Positions 1 to 11,329 of a DNA stretch of 64,000 nucleotides are shown here, one piece after another; positions within the stretch are counted from its first letter, which is position 1, and each line of letters opens with the position of its first letter. The position numbers were made by a program, and so were the translations under genes. The notes below the pieces were generated by a model, which did not search any database, was not told where the DNA came from, and saw only the letters and a list, made by a program, of their open reading frames with translations. This stretch comes from Panopea generosa (Eukaryota > Mollusca > Bivalvia > Adapedonta > Hiatellidae), in contig CM055897.1 of NCBI GenBank assembly GCA_029582155.1, forward strand, positions 10,964,482 to 11,028,481, in the 5' to 3' direction.

Positions 1-3000
1 ATGTCAATGTATATAATGTACGAAGTACTGTCAATGTATATAATGTACGAAGTACTGTCAATGTATATGATATATCAAAGTACTGTCAATGTATATAATG
101 TATCAAAGTATTGTCAATGTATATAATGTACGAAGTATTGTCAATGTATATGATATACGAAGTATTGTCAATGTATATAATGTACGAAGTACTGTCAATG
201 TATATAATGTACGAAGTACTGTCAATGTATATAATGTACGAAGTACTGTCAATGTATATGATATATCAAAGTACTGTCAATGTATATGATGTATCAAAGT
301 ATTGTCAATGTATATAATGTAACAAAGTATTGCCAATGTATATAATCTATCACAGTATTGTCAATGTATATGATGTTTCAAAGAATTTTCAATGTATATA
401 ATGTACGAAGTTCTGTCAATGTATATGATGTATCAAAGTATTGTCAATGTATAGGATGTATCAAAGTATTGTCAATGTATATGCTGTATCAAAATATTGT
501 CAATGTATATAATGTACGAAGTACTGTCAATGTAAAAAAAATATCAAAATACTGTCAATGTATATAATGAATCAAAGAACTGTCAATGTGTATAATATTT
601 TGAAGTACTGTCAAAACATATAATGTACGAAGTACTGTCAATGTATATAATGTACGAAGTACTGTCAATGTATATAATGTATCGAAGAACTGTCAATGTA
701 TATAATGAACGAAGTATTGTCAATGTATATGATGTATCAAAGTATTGTCAATGTATATAATGTACGAAGTACTGTCAATGTATTAAATTTATCAAAGTAC
801 TTTCAATGTATATAATGTATCAAAGAACTTTTAATGTGTATGATATATTGAAGTACTGTCAATACATATAATGTACGAAGTACTGTCAATGTATATAATG
901 TACGAAGTACTGTCAATGTATATAATGTATCGAAGAACTGTCAATGTATATAATGTACGAAGTATTGTCAATACATATAATGTACGAAGTACTGTCAATG
1001 TGTATAATGTATTGAAGTACTGTCAATACATCTAATGTACGAAGAACTGTCAATGTATATAATGTACGAAGTATTGTCAATGTATATAATGTACGAAGTA
1101 TTGTCAATGTTTATAATGTAGAAGTACTGTCAATATATTTTATGTATCAAAGTAATGTCAATGTATATTATGTACGAAGTAATGTCAATGTATATTATTT
1201 ATGAAGTATTGTCAATGTATACAGTTTACAAAGTATTGTCAATGTATATACTGTACGAAGTATTGTCAATGTATATAATGTACAAAGTATTGTCAATGTA
1301 TAAACTGTACGAAGTATTGTCAATGTATATAATGTATCAAAATACTGTCAATGTATATAATGTATCAAATTACTGTCAATGTTTAAAATGTATCGAAGAA
1401 CTGTCAATGTGTATTATATATTGTATCAGAATAATGTCAATACATATATTGTATCAAGGTAATATCAATGTATAAAATGTATCGAAGTAATGCCAATATA
1501 TATAATTTATCGAAGAACTGTCAATGCATATAATGTATCAAAGTACTGTCAATGTATAAAATATATCGAAAAACTGTCATTGTGCATTATATATTAAAGT
1601 ACTGTCAATACATATACTGTACGAAGTATTGTCAATGTATATAATGTATAAAAAAACTGTCAATGTATATAATGTATCAAATTACTGTCAATGTTTAAAA
1701 TGTATCGAAGAACTGTCAATGTGTATTATATATTGTATCAGAATAATGTCAATACATGTATTGTATCAAGGTAATGTCAATGTATAAAATGTATCGAAGT
1801 AATGCCAATGTATATAATTTATCGAAGAACTGTCAATGCATATAATGTATCAAAGTACTGTCAATGTATATAATGTATCGAAGAACTGTCAATGTGTATA
1901 ATATATTAAAGTACTGTCAATGTATATAATGAACGAAGTACTGTCAATACATATAATGTACGAAGTATTGTCAATGTATAAAATGTATCGAAGTACTGTC
2001 AATGTATATGATGAATCGAAGTACGGTCAATGTATATAATGTATCAATGTAATGTCAATGAATAAAATGTATCGAAGTTCTGTCAGTGTATAAAAATACT
2101 GTCAATGTATATAATGTATCAAATTACTGTCAATGCTTAAAATGTATCGAAGAACTGTCAATGTGTATTATATATTGTATCAGAATAATGTCAATACATA
2201 TATTGTATCAAGGTAATGTCAATGTATAAAATGTATCGAAGTAATGCCAATGTATATAATTTATCGAAGAACTGTCAATGCATATAATGTATCAAAGTAC
2301 TGTCAATGTATATAATGTACGAAGTATTGTCAATGTATATAATGTACAAAGTATTGTCAATGTATATAATGAACGAAGTACTGTCAATACATATAATGTA
2401 CGAAGTATTGTCAATGTATAAAATGTATCGAAGTACTGTCAATGTATATGATGAATCGAAGTACGGTCAATGTATATAATGTATCAATGTAATGTCAATG
2501 AATAAAATGTATCGAAGTTCTGTCAGTGTATATAATGTATCGAAGTACTGTTAATGTAAATAATGTATCAAAGTAATGTCAATGTATAAAATGTATCAAA
2601 GTAATGTCAATGTATATAATTTATCGAAGATCTGTCAAGGTATATAATATATCAAAGTAATGTCAATGTATATAATATATCGAAGAACTGTCAATGTATA
2701 AAATGTATCGAAGTTCTGTCAATGTATATAATGTATCGAAGTACTGCCAATATATAAAATGTATCGAAGTACTGTCAATGTATATAATGTATCAAAGTAA
2801 TGTCAATGTATAAAATGTATCAAAATACTGTTAATGTATATAATGTATCGAAGTACTGTCAATGTATATAATGTATCGAAGTATTGTCAATATATAAAAT
2901 GTATCGAAGTACTGTCAATGTATATGATGTATCAAAGTACTGTTAATGTATAAAATGTATCAAAGTAATGTCAATGTATAAAATGTATCGAGGTATAGTT
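1..3000. repeat. 27/28-bp satellite array, about 110 units
   Basis: Head-to-tail copies of a 27-28 bp AT-rich unit fill the first 3 kb and continue off the left edge. The commonest form contains TGTCAATGTATATAATGTAC followed by GAAGTAC. Variants with TATCAAAG or TATCGAAG in place of TACGAAG are one base longer. Divergence between neighbours is moderate, and similar variants occur in blocks. The short ORFs in both orientations here only translate the repeat (peptides of the type VNVYNVRST or LSMYIMYEV) and should not be annotated as genes. The array ends near 3000, where unique sequence begins. Confidence 0.95.
1670..2530. repeat. about 440-bp higher-order duplication within the 27/28-bp satellite
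   Basis: A run of distinctive variant units is repeated in the same order. The block with GTTTAAAATG near 1693 recurs near 2135, and the block beginning TGTATATAATGAACG at 1921 recurs at 2361, an offset of about 440 bp. Part of the same variant string also appears earlier, near 1381. Shared private variants (for example GAATCGAAGTACGG and AATGCCAATG) show that a segment of roughly 16 units was duplicated as one piece. Confidence 0.8.
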
Positions 3001-3655
3001 GTTAAATTCAAATTCAACTAGTTAAATACTACATTTGTATAACTCATTTTTAAATAAGCTTACAGATTCGCGGCGTTGTTGAATTGTTCGAATGTGCAGC
3101 CATTAATATAAGTGTTCTCCCTCGTGCCGTTTATTTTTCTTATAAGACCCTTGTATCAGCATATCTGCGTAATACGTAATACATTCAGCGCCGTAGTCAC
3201 AATCAGACAGGAAGAGGTAATTCGCTCCTTGATATTTTCGGAAGTTATAAAATATATATATATTAATGATTTATACTTTTATGTTGGTATCCGCAACCTC
3301 CTTATTTAATCATGATTCTGCAATGACAGTTGTATGTTATTGAGGCCGCCGCATGATGCAAATGATGACAAACAAAATAAACAACACCAACACTGGTATC
3401 AAAATTGGACAATTATGTCCCCTTTTAGTGCTTAAAATCTAATCTGATATAACAGGAAAACGCAGAAAATGCGTTTAAGAACCTATATAGTTTAGGATGT
3501 TTGTATGTGTATGTGGGGTTGGTGTGGGTGGGTGTGAGTAGGTGTGGGCATGCTTCATACCCTCGTATTCCTGTAGTCTAGATAACAAAAAGCCTCCTTG
3601 TTTTTGAATGTCTCGCTACGGCACTGATATTACATAACAAAATACAAATAGTATG
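3001..3655. other. Unique sequence between satellite and mariner relic, no gene seen
   Basis: AT-rich unique sequence. It includes a GT-rich simple tract around 3505-3550 (GTGTGGGTGGGTGTGAGTAG-like). The ORF at 3112-3309 has no recognisable motif and unconvincing composition. The right part may contain the eroded 3' end of the adjacent mariner-like element, but I cannot place its terminal repeat. Confidence 0.5.
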
Positions 3656-3659
3656 TTTC

Positions 3660-4285
3660 TTCTCAGCATATACAGCGTTTTATTTCGGAATCTATGTTGG
3701 CAGAAACATTTTCATAAATAAGCTGTATGCCTCCCAAACCTTTAGTTGGGCGTTTAGTTTGATAAAAACATTGACAGATTATACTTTATCTTTGTAAAGC
3801 TTGCCGGTAGTTGTTCTGCCCACTTTGCAAGACATTTGTAGATCAGGACCACTAGAATTGAAGAAAATGGTATACAAAACCTTTTAACTCTTATTGTCTG
3901 TCCTCTTTGATATGACCGACCTAGTCTGACTTTTACCAAGCCATTGTTTGTTATTAATGTGCCACTAGTGCTAAAAAAAGTTTCATTTCCAGTGAGCATA
4001 TCATAAATTTTCCCAGGATTATATTTTTTTTATATTTTTCAGAATTTTTTTAGCACACACTAAATGCTTTGACTTTTAATCAGGTGTCAGCAAGTGGGGA
4101 ATTCATCATAGTCAGTTAGTCAGAATATTAAGTACGGTGCCATCTGAAATGCCTAGACTATTAGCTATCTGTGAAAAGGTATACCGTCCGTCTTCTTCTA
4201 CCATAGCCCCAACAGCATCAATGTTATCTTTTTTTTTTGCTGTAACAACAGGCCTACCTGGGTGGCTATGCTGACTTGCAGGCTA
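3660..4285 (-). mobile_element. Mariner-like (Tc1/mariner) transposase pseudogene
   Basis: On the minus strand, conserved mariner transposase segments appear in the correct order. A GRP linker and second helix-turn-helix (core IANSLGISDGTVLNIL) lies at about 4258-4115. IPHLLTPD, the equivalent of the mariner WVPHLL motif, lies at 4102-4079, followed by KHLVCAKKIL. TGNETFF, the equivalent of TGDETW around the first catalytic aspartate, lies near 3993-3973. YTIFFNSSGPDLQ is at 3875-3838 and TTGKLYKDKV at about 3815-3785. QLIYENVSAN, corresponding to LLHDNAxAH around the second aspartate, is near 3720-3695. The first D is now N, the second is E, and the conserved H is N. Several in-frame stops, at least two frame changes and a small deletion before IPHLL are visible. 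The third catalytic region was not found. Tc1/mariner transposases perform cut-and-paste transposition; this copy cannot encode a working enzyme. Confidence 0.9.
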
Positions 4286-4289
4286 TGCC

Positions 4290-4490
4290 CCTCGTATTAG
4301 TATGTATTTATATCATCTCATAAATGGTTTGTTTACTGAGTAAATAATCTTCAACATATTGTAATAAGAAATACAACACGTTGCATTTAAAAAACTCATT
4401 TTGGCATATATAAACATGACTAATGGGTAACGTTATGAAGTCATATCATATCAATTGGTCTTTAAAAATGAATATTTACAACCATGTAAA
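4290..4490. other. Spacer between mariner relic and 23-bp array
   Basis: AT-rich spacer with no ORF or motif of note. The 5' end of the mariner-like element (first helix-turn-helix and terminal repeat) would be expected here, but I cannot recognise it. Confidence 0.4.
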
Positions 4491-5560
4491 CCTATTACAT
4501 GTATTACTCGACTGTTATAACATATATTTCCCGATTGCTATTACATGTATTACCCGAGTGTTAAAACATATATTTCCCGACTGTTATTAAATATATTACC
4601 CGACTGTTATTACATGTATTACCTGACCGTTATTACATATATTACCTGACTGTTATTACATGTATTACCCGACTGTTATTACATGTATTACCCGACTGTT
4701 ATTACATGTATTACCCGACTGTTATTACATATATTACCCGGCTGATATTACATATATTTCCCGATTGTTATTACATGTATTACTCGACTGTTATTACATA
4801 TATTACCCGACAGTTATTACATATATTACCCGACATTCATACATTTCCCGATTGTTATAACATGTATTACCCGACTGTTATAACATGTATAACCCGACTG
4901 TTATAACACGTATTACCAATTGTTATTACATATATTACCCGACTGTTATTACACGTATTACCCGACGGTTATTACATATATTACCCGACTGTTATTACAC
5001 GTATTACCCGACTGTTATAACATATTTTACCCGACTGTTATAACATGTATATCCCGACTGTTATAACACGTATAACCCGACTGTAATTACATATATTTCC
5101 CGACTGTTATAACATGTATTACCCGACTATTATTACATATATTATCCGACTGTTATTACACGTATTACCCGACTGTTATAACATATATTACCCGACTGTT
5201 ATAACACGTATTACCCGACTGTTATTACACGTATTACCCGACTGTTATAACATATATTATCCGACTGTTATTACACATATTACCCGACTGTCCCTACATA
5301 TATTACCCGACTGTTATTACATGTATTACCCGACTGTTATTACACATATTGCCCTACTGTTATTACATATATTACCCGATTGTTATTTCATATATTACCC
5401 GACTGTTATTGCACGTATTACCCGACTGTTATTACACGTATTGCCCGACTGTTATTACATATATTACCCGATTATAATTATATGTATTACCCGTCTGTTG
5501 TTAAACGTATTACCCAACTGATATTACATGTTTGATTCGACTGTTATTACAGAATATATT
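4490..5560. repeat. 23-bp minisatellite, array 1 (about 46 units)
   Basis: Tandem 23-bp units with core TTACCCGACTGTTATTACA followed by TGTA, CGTA or TATA. Consecutive copies at 4681 and 4704 give the period directly. Variation is concentrated in the last bases of the unit and in TTATT versus TTATAA. The ORFs at 4660-4906 and 5114-5521 are translations of the repeat (YYPTVITYITRLL type) and not genes. The same unit forms a second array from about 7715. Confidence 0.95.
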
Positions 5561-5589
5561 ATTCAACCATTATTACATGCATGGCTAAA

Positions 5590-5790
5590 CTATTATTTTA
5601 CATTGATTGTGACTTGTGACTTAGACAAATAGCTCTGGAAGTCTTCCTGGGTAGAACCATACTAAGTATATTCGGATATAGTGTCTTGCTCAAGGATACT
5701 ACACATAGCCGTGTAGGAGGATCGAACCCGCGACTCCGCCATCAACCGGTCATGTGTCCGATGCTCTTGATCACGTACCCCACCATTATA
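5590..5790 (-). mobile_element. tRNA-derived SINE, family A, copy 1
   Basis: Read on the minus strand, the right part is tRNA-like, with a B-box GGGTTCGATCC near 5726-5736. It is followed by a body containing CCTTGAGCAAGACACTAT and CCCAGGAAGACTTCC. The same body occurs at about 6800-6975 and 7515-7715, all on the minus strand. The combination of a polymerase III B-box and a shared non-coding body is diagnostic of a SINE. The A-box is eroded (around ATCAAGAGCATC). The copy abuts the right end of the first 23-bp minisatellite array. Family assignment is by comparison within this window only. Confidence 0.75.
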
Positions 5791-6795
5791 ATAATGGTTA
5801 TCCGAGTATGATTACATGTTATTACGCATGCATGGTTGGTTATTCATGTTGATAAACAATAAACGTTAACTTAGGCAACACATGCATGATCTTTATCATT
5901 CCATGTTCTTTATTATTTTACAAAATCAAACATGTTTATATACGAATAATACGGCAAATGATCAGAAGATCATATTAGAAGCCTGAATATACTCATACCC
6001 ACATTTATGAATATACAATGACATAGAAATAGCACAAACGCATCATAAAAGCACACCCTAAAAGCGATATTGCGATACCTTGTGTTTTTTGTTTTTTTAC
6101 TAATTTAACGGTGTTTTGATTGATAAAATTCAATAACAAAGCCCATTGGCAATAGCTAATGAATTTTTATAAGGTCAATCGAAATTGAGAGTATGTTGTC
6201 AAGTAAGCTAATTGGTTGATGAATAGATAACTAACCAAATAAGGATATTCGTCACAACACCTACAGGCATACGTTATCCGATATGTGGAACAAACATGGG
6301 TGTTCAAACAGATACGGTGTCTAATCATGACATATGTAACTGATATGCAGTAATACTACTGATTGTATATTCGATTTTACGCGACGGGGGTTAACACAAC
6401 ATTTATCTATTATAAATGAACGCGAGTACTTATATCAATTGTTGCACGATTGACATTTGTAACTGTCAACGGTGCCCAGTTGCCATTTATGACTTTCAAT
6501 TGATTTTCTATCTAACAAACATTAATAATGCATAGTTTAATAGTCATATATGGACTCACAGGACAGAATGTATCCCTACGTGTTGAATCCTGCCCTTTTA
6601 ATTCAATTGTATCGTCATTTTGTGTTTACAAAGCTGTCCTGCACATTCCCAGGGGGCGGAAGTTGTTCGTACTACGTGGTTTTATTTGACAAAGTTTTAT
6701 TTTTTGTCCAAACAATTTGATGTGTACGTTATGCAAACATGTATTAGACGCATTCAAGCACAATACAGTTTATTCCCCCTGTGAGAAATGCTTTA
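5791..6795. other. Intergenic sequence, nothing recognised
   Basis: About 1 kb of AT-rich sequence with scattered short ORFs, none with a motif, long length or coding-like composition. I see no strong inverted or direct repeats. Confidence 0.5.
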
Positions 6796-6799
6796 ATCG

Positions 6800-6980
6800 A
6801 ATTTGTAATGATATTTAGACAAATATTCCAGGGTAGAACAATTGTTATGCATATACAGATAAAGTGTCTTTTTCTTGGACATAACACATGGCAGTGGCGG
6901 GGCGTGGTACCCAATGCCTACCATTTCTGGGTTCAGCGCTCTACCACAAACGCATGCATTACTCATGCTATAAACATTGT
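6800..6980 (-). mobile_element. tRNA-derived SINE, family A, copy 2 (diverged)
   Basis: The minus strand carries a diverged version of the body seen at 5590-5790 and 7515-7715. It includes AAGACACTTTATCTGTATATG and a CTACCCTGGAATATTTGTC segment. The tRNA-like head, around GTGGTAGAGCGCTGAACC, is decayed and its B-box is no longer clear. The 95-codon ORF at 6781-7068 on the other strand crosses this element and is not a gene. Confidence 0.6.
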
Positions 6981-7206
6981 CAAGATAACATTTAACAGGG
7001 CTGCGTTCACTTCGGTTAAACGTTTGCTAACGTTATCTAACATATTTTTCTTGGCGCTGGTTACTTAAATTTATATGAGATTTGCAGAGGAATCCGGTAA
7101 ATTATTTTTAAAGATAGTATTAACTTTCCAATACAATCTTATGGGGTACAAAAAGTTTCATTGTTTGAAATATTAACGATAAAGAAATATGTATGCTTAC
7201 CTTTAT

Positions 7207-7220
7207 TTATGTAAACTGAT
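7207..7220. repeat. Target-site duplication, left copy
   Basis: TTATGTAAACTGAT here is identical to 7490-7503. The two 14-mers bracket the complete SINE exactly, as expected for insertion by target-primed reverse transcription. Confidence 0.9.
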
Positions 7221-7489
7221 TGATTGATTGACTGAATATTTAGCGTCATTTGTATGCCATCGAGGGCTAACAGACGATCAGTTAACCTAACCACTGTTTC
7301 ATAGTGTTAACCAGTACTCGAGCACACCCCGTCTCCGTAAGTAACTGATAACTTTCCCACTTGAATCAGTGGTGAGACACAATGTCGTATATCAATCATC
7401 ACGGAGACTGTTGCCGGGCGGGGGATTCGAACCCACGACCCCTGGATTGATAGTCAGACGCGTAACCGACTGAGCTAATCGGGCCCGGC
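7221..7489 (-). mobile_element. Complete tRNA-derived SINE, family B
   Basis: On the minus strand the element begins exactly at position 1 of a tRNA-like head (GCCGGGC at 7489-7483). It has a perfect A-box TAGCTCAGTCGG and B-box GGTTCGAATCC, and the head's 5' GCCGGGC pairs with a later GCCCGGC. A body of about 190 bp follows (with GTGTGCTCGAGTACTGGTTAA and GTTAGCCCTCGATGGCAT), ending in a TCAA/TCAATCA-type tail. A perfect 14-bp duplication flanks it. D-stem and anticodon-stem pairing is degraded, so this is a SINE head rather than a functional tRNA gene. Tails of the same family occur at 12233-12377, 41258-41398 and 57218-57345. Of the family copies here this is the only full-length one, and the perfect duplication suggests a comparatively recent insertion. 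Family SINEs are transcribed by polymerase III and mobilised by LINE proteins in trans. Confidence 0.92.
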
Positions 7490-7503
7490 TTATGTAAACT
7501 GAT
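7490..7503. repeat. Target-site duplication, right copy
   Basis: Second perfect copy of TTATGTAAACTGAT, immediately next to the 5' end of the tRNA-like head of the family B SINE. Confidence 0.9.
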
Positions 7504-7514
7504 GTGTGAAACAA

Positions 7515-7715
7515 TTTATTACAACTTAGAAAAATCATGCTTGATGTCTTCCTGAGTAGAATAGACATAGACATCCTGGGTAGGGTCAGCACTTAACATA
7601 TGCAGATAAAGTGTTTGTTCAAACACCACACATAAACGTAGCGAACGATCGAACCCACGACCCTTCCATCCTAGGTCCGATATTCTGTCACGGGACAGAT
7701 GCTTCACAATTGGTA
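7515..7715 (-). mobile_element. tRNA-derived SINE, family A, copy 3
   Basis: Minus-strand SINE with B-box GTGGGTTCGATCG near 7645-7660. Its body contains ACACTTTATCTGCATATG and ACTCAGGAAGACATC and matches copies at 5590-5790 and 6800-6980. Its 3' tail lies next to the family B SINE insertion and its head abuts the start of the second 23-bp minisatellite array. The overlapping ORFs at 7519-7826 are fortuitous. Confidence 0.75.
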
Positions 7716-8540
7716 GTTATTATTACATACATTAACCGACTGTTATTAGATGTATGGTCCGACTATTATTGCAAGTATTACCCGACTAGTATTACATATA
7801 TTACTCGACTGTTATTACACGTATGACTGGACTGTTATTAAATATATTACCCGACTGGTATTACACATATTATCCGACTATTATTAGACGTGACGTATAA
7901 CACGACTGATATTACATGTATTATCCGACTGTTATTACCTGTATTACCCGACTGTTATTACATGTATTATCTGACTATTAATACATGTATTACCCGACTA
8001 GTATTACATGTATTACCCGACTAGTATTACATATATTACTTGACTGTTATTAAATATATTACCCGACTGTTATTACACGTATTACCCGACTGTTATTACA
8101 CGTATTACCCGACATATACTACATATATTACCCGACTGTTATTACATGTAATACTCGACTGTTATTTCCTGTATTACCCGAAGGTTATAACATATATTAC
8201 CCGACTGTCATTACATGTAATACCCTACTGTTATTACATGTATTATCCAACTGTTATTACATGTATTACCCGATTGATATAACATGCATTACTCGACTGC
8301 CATTACATGTAATACCCTACTGTTATGACATGTATTACCCGACTGTTATTACATGTATTACTCGATTGATATAACATGTGTTACTCGACTGTCATTACAT
8401 GTAATACCCTTCTGTTATTACATGTATTACCCGACTGTTATTTCATGTTTTACCCGACTGTTATTTCATGTAATACCCGACTACTATTACATGTATTACC
8501 CGACTGTCATTACATGTATCACCCGACTGATATTACACGT
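7715..8540. repeat. 23-bp minisatellite, array 2 (about 35 units)
   Basis: Same 23-bp unit as the array at 4490-5560 (core TTACCCGACTGTTATTACA), in the same orientation. It is enriched for variants with CTAGTATT, TACTCGAC and ATACCCTACTG. The array starts directly at the head of a family A SINE. ORFs at 8040-8282 and 8353-8610 only translate the repeat. The two arrays probably come from one locus split or duplicated by rearrangement. Confidence 0.93.
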
Positions 8541-8760
8541 ATTTAACATATTACCTTACTATAATTACAATTACATAGCACTTTGCACAACCAGTACCCG
8601 ACCATTATAAAAATGCTAGCAATACTATTACTGAGTTTTGGCAATACAATAAATACCATAAAAGCGTTCAGGTAATATCGGTACAGTGTGCTGGCAATAC
8701 AATCACACAGTTCTGGAAATACCATAACGTCGTGTTTACAACATTACAAGAATGCTGACA
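8541..8760. repeat. Degenerate tandem-like sequence after the 23-bp array
   Basis: Loosely repeated phrases such as GGCAATACAATAAATACC and GGCAATACAATCACACAG follow the array. Spacing is irregular, so this is either a decayed array edge or chance low-complexity sequence. Confidence 0.35.
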
Positions 8761-9375
8761 ATATATTATTATAGAGCGCTGCAATACAAAAACACCCCAG
8801 AAAATTGGAAATGTCACAAAACAGCGCTTGCAATGTTGTTTAATATTCTAAAGATGCTATTAGAATGTCTCAAACTAGATTTTAATGCAATAACATAAAG
8901 TCAAACATTAGATCACTCTATCGTTCTATAAGACAAAACTCTGAAACGAAAATAAAGTGTATACTAATGTTTGAAATGTGCCAGTTTAAATGCATGTGCA
9001 CGTCAACTGAACAACATTTCGCAACTCAAATATTAATTTTTAATTCCGCTGTTTCTTGATTATTCATTCCATTTGGACGAAACATGCATTTTACAGCTAC
9101 ATGTTGATCATAAGGCAATCGATTAAATGTTGGTTTTGAAGGCATGTATAATCTGTCTAACTTTAAAAGGCCCCCGGGGAAAAGGAGGTAAATTAATGCT
9201 GTATTGTTTTACACCTAAAACTTATCGTGTAAAGCATGTGCTTATTTGCCTTTATAAATTATTTTATATTTTAGATGTCGGGGGGAAGAAAGAGGTTCGG
9301 TGCACCCTTTTACAAAGTTCAAGTTCCCCTTTGACACCTTTATAACCGACCGTTCAAAGGCGGTGGGATCTGTTG
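8761..9375. other. Intergenic sequence, nothing recognised
   Basis: Unique AT-rich sequence. The ORF at 9127-9345 shows no motif, and I see no RNA gene or clear repeat. Confidence 0.45.
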
Positions 9376-9377
9376 TC

Positions 9378-9379
<2 letters not shown>

Positions 9380-9445
<66 letters not shown>

Positions 9446-9485
9446 GTGCGTAATTGTGTGCGTAAGTGCGTGTGCGCATGTGTAC
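9380..9485. repeat. Microsatellite (TC)n(TA)n with GT-rich flank
   Basis: An uninterrupted (TC)n run of about 50 bp passes into (TA)n and then a GTGCG/TGTGCG-rich tract. The ORF crossing it is low-complexity SLSLSL sequence and not a gene. Confidence 0.95.
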
Positions 9486-9894
9486 GTGCGTACATGTATT
9501 CTAATGTATCATTATTATGCATTATGCTTCCGACCATTCCGCCATTAATAGTTAAGTATTAAATGTTTTAATTAATAAACACAAATGAAATTGACAAAAT
9601 AAATGCAAAGCAATATATGATAGGCGATGTGACTTAACATCACAAAAACGTTAAAATGTGACCTTCTACACGATATTATATACGTTACACATACACTTAT
9701 ATATATACATTGACTGGACGTCGCAGGCTAAGTACCATGTCTTGTTAGTCGCCGTATTTGAGTGGTCAGTTAGTCATTAATTAATTATTAACTTTCCTAA
9801 CACGTAATGTCCCGCAGACACCTATATGGAAGGGCATGCTTATATCTGGCTCACGTGTTCGATATTTTACACATTACAAATACAATCTAACTTG

Positions 9895-10100
9895 TATTAG
9901 CAGTCACCTCTGTTGAGCAACAAACTGTCTTGAGCAGATATATTTGCTATTTCCCATTTCTATGCTTTCAGAGCAAGTTAATCTTCATAAGGGACAACCT
10001 GTTTTAAAAGGCCATTTTTTTACTTCCATTGAGTGGCTGCTTAAGACAGATTTGAGTGTAACTTAAATTAGAGTTCCAATAAAACCGTGTCTATTATTTT
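9895..10100 (+). repeat. Dispersed repeat, family R1, copy 1
   Basis: Homologous to 19262-19480. Shared phrases include TATTTCCC followed by TATGCTTTCA and GAGCAA/CAGCAA, and TGGCTGCTTAAGACA (TTGCTGCTTAAGACA in the second copy) followed by TTTGA and TGTAAC. No coding potential is seen. The gapped similarity over about 200 bp indicates an old interspersed element of unknown class. Confidence 0.65.
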
Positions 10101-10850
10101 TTTCATTTTTGTTTCGTTCTGTACTCCCATATAATCATGGTATCTGATATCATACAATAAAGGATGAAAGCCAAGGGGCTATATTATAGCATATGAACTC
10201 AATAGTGGAAACTGATCAAAAGTGATGCAGCTTTTCACAACTTACTGCAACGTGTCTCAATTAAGATAATTGATTGAAGCTTGGCATTGACCTCGTGACG
10301 CCTGCCTTAAGTATATTGATATGTGTATATGATATGCTTTTATGTCAAATATTCCTTTCATTCAGCTGGCGAAAATTGGTTTGAACTACAAACGACTGAC
10401 AACAGTGGACGTGAGAGTATTGCGTATGCCATTAACCAGTACATACATAATCTCTCAACTTTGTTCCAAACCAAGTCTTTTAGTTTTTTCTTGATTGTGT
10501 TGTATGCATCCAGGAGATATTTTATCTGTTTATTTTCATTCATTAAAGTTACTTATTGCCATTTTTTTCATTAAAATTTATCAAAGAGAGACAGTTCGTC
10601 GCCATAAGGGAAGTCGACATAAAGGGGATAATTGCACTTCTTATTGGCTCTTCGCGGTGGAGCAAACATAAACAATGTTTTGAAACGAGTATTTACATGT
10701 ACATCTAGTCAGACATCTAGTCAGATAATAAAAACACAATATATCTGAACATCTCTTGACTGTCTTTCCCATCGTTGGAGTATCCATGTTCAACATAATG
10801 TCACATGACGGAATTCAAGTGACTAACACTGTTGCATGTAGTCAGGACGA
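10101..10850. other. Intergenic sequence, nothing recognised
   Basis: AT-rich unique sequence. ORFs on both strands at 10323-10574 are mutual shadows without recognisable domains. Confidence 0.45.
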
Positions 10851-10854
10851 AATG

Positions 10855-11220
10855 CTGATTCCGAAACTAAGTTTGTCCATTATTTCGATGTTTCGGATAC
10901 TTAATTTGTATATTATTTCAATATTTCGGATACTAGATTTGTTCATTATTTCAATATTTCGGAAACTAAATTTGTTCATTATTTCAATATTTCGGATACT
11001 AAATTTGTTCATTTTTTTCAGTATTTCGGATACTAAATTTATGTATTATTCCAATGTTTCGGATACTAAATCTGTGTATTTTTCAATGTTTTGGATACTA
11101 AATTTGTGTATTATTTCAATGTTTCGGAGACTAAATTTGTGTATTATTTCAATGTTTCGGATACTTAATCTGTGTATTATTTCAATGTTTTAGATACTAA
11201 ATTTGTTCATTATATATATG
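10855..11220. repeat. 33-bp minisatellite (about 11 units)
   Basis: Tandem 33-bp units with core TTTCGGATACTAAATTTG, followed by T(G/T)T(A/C)ATTATTTCAAT. TTTCGGA at 10891 and 10924 gives the period. Because 33 is divisible by 3, one frame stays open for about 110 codons as an 11-residue repeat (MFRILNLCIIS type) in the 145-codon ORF at 10756-11193. The hydrophobic periodic peptide reflects the DNA repeat. A detached half-unit recurs at about 11291-11323. Confidence 0.93.
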
Positions 11221-11329
11221 GTTCCGTCAGAGATACCTGACGTCCTGGAGATGCATACACAGAAATGATCCCTAAAAGTATGCTCTTTTATATTTCGGAT
11301 ACTAAATTTGTTCATTATTTGATTTCACC

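Noticed and set aside
1-3000. Possible CRISPR array
   Set aside because: Units of 27-28 bp are contiguous with no unique spacers, there are no cas genes, and the context is eukaryotic. It is a satellite.
7411-7489. Functional tRNA gene on the minus strand
   Set aside because: A- and B-boxes and acceptor pairing are good, but the D-stem and anticodon-stem do not pair well and the sequence continues into a SINE body bounded by target-site duplications.
10756-11193. 145-codon ORF with an 11-residue repeat (MFRILNLCIIS type)
   Set aside because: It follows from the 33-bp minisatellite. There is no recognisable domain, and the hydrophobic repeat has no known family.
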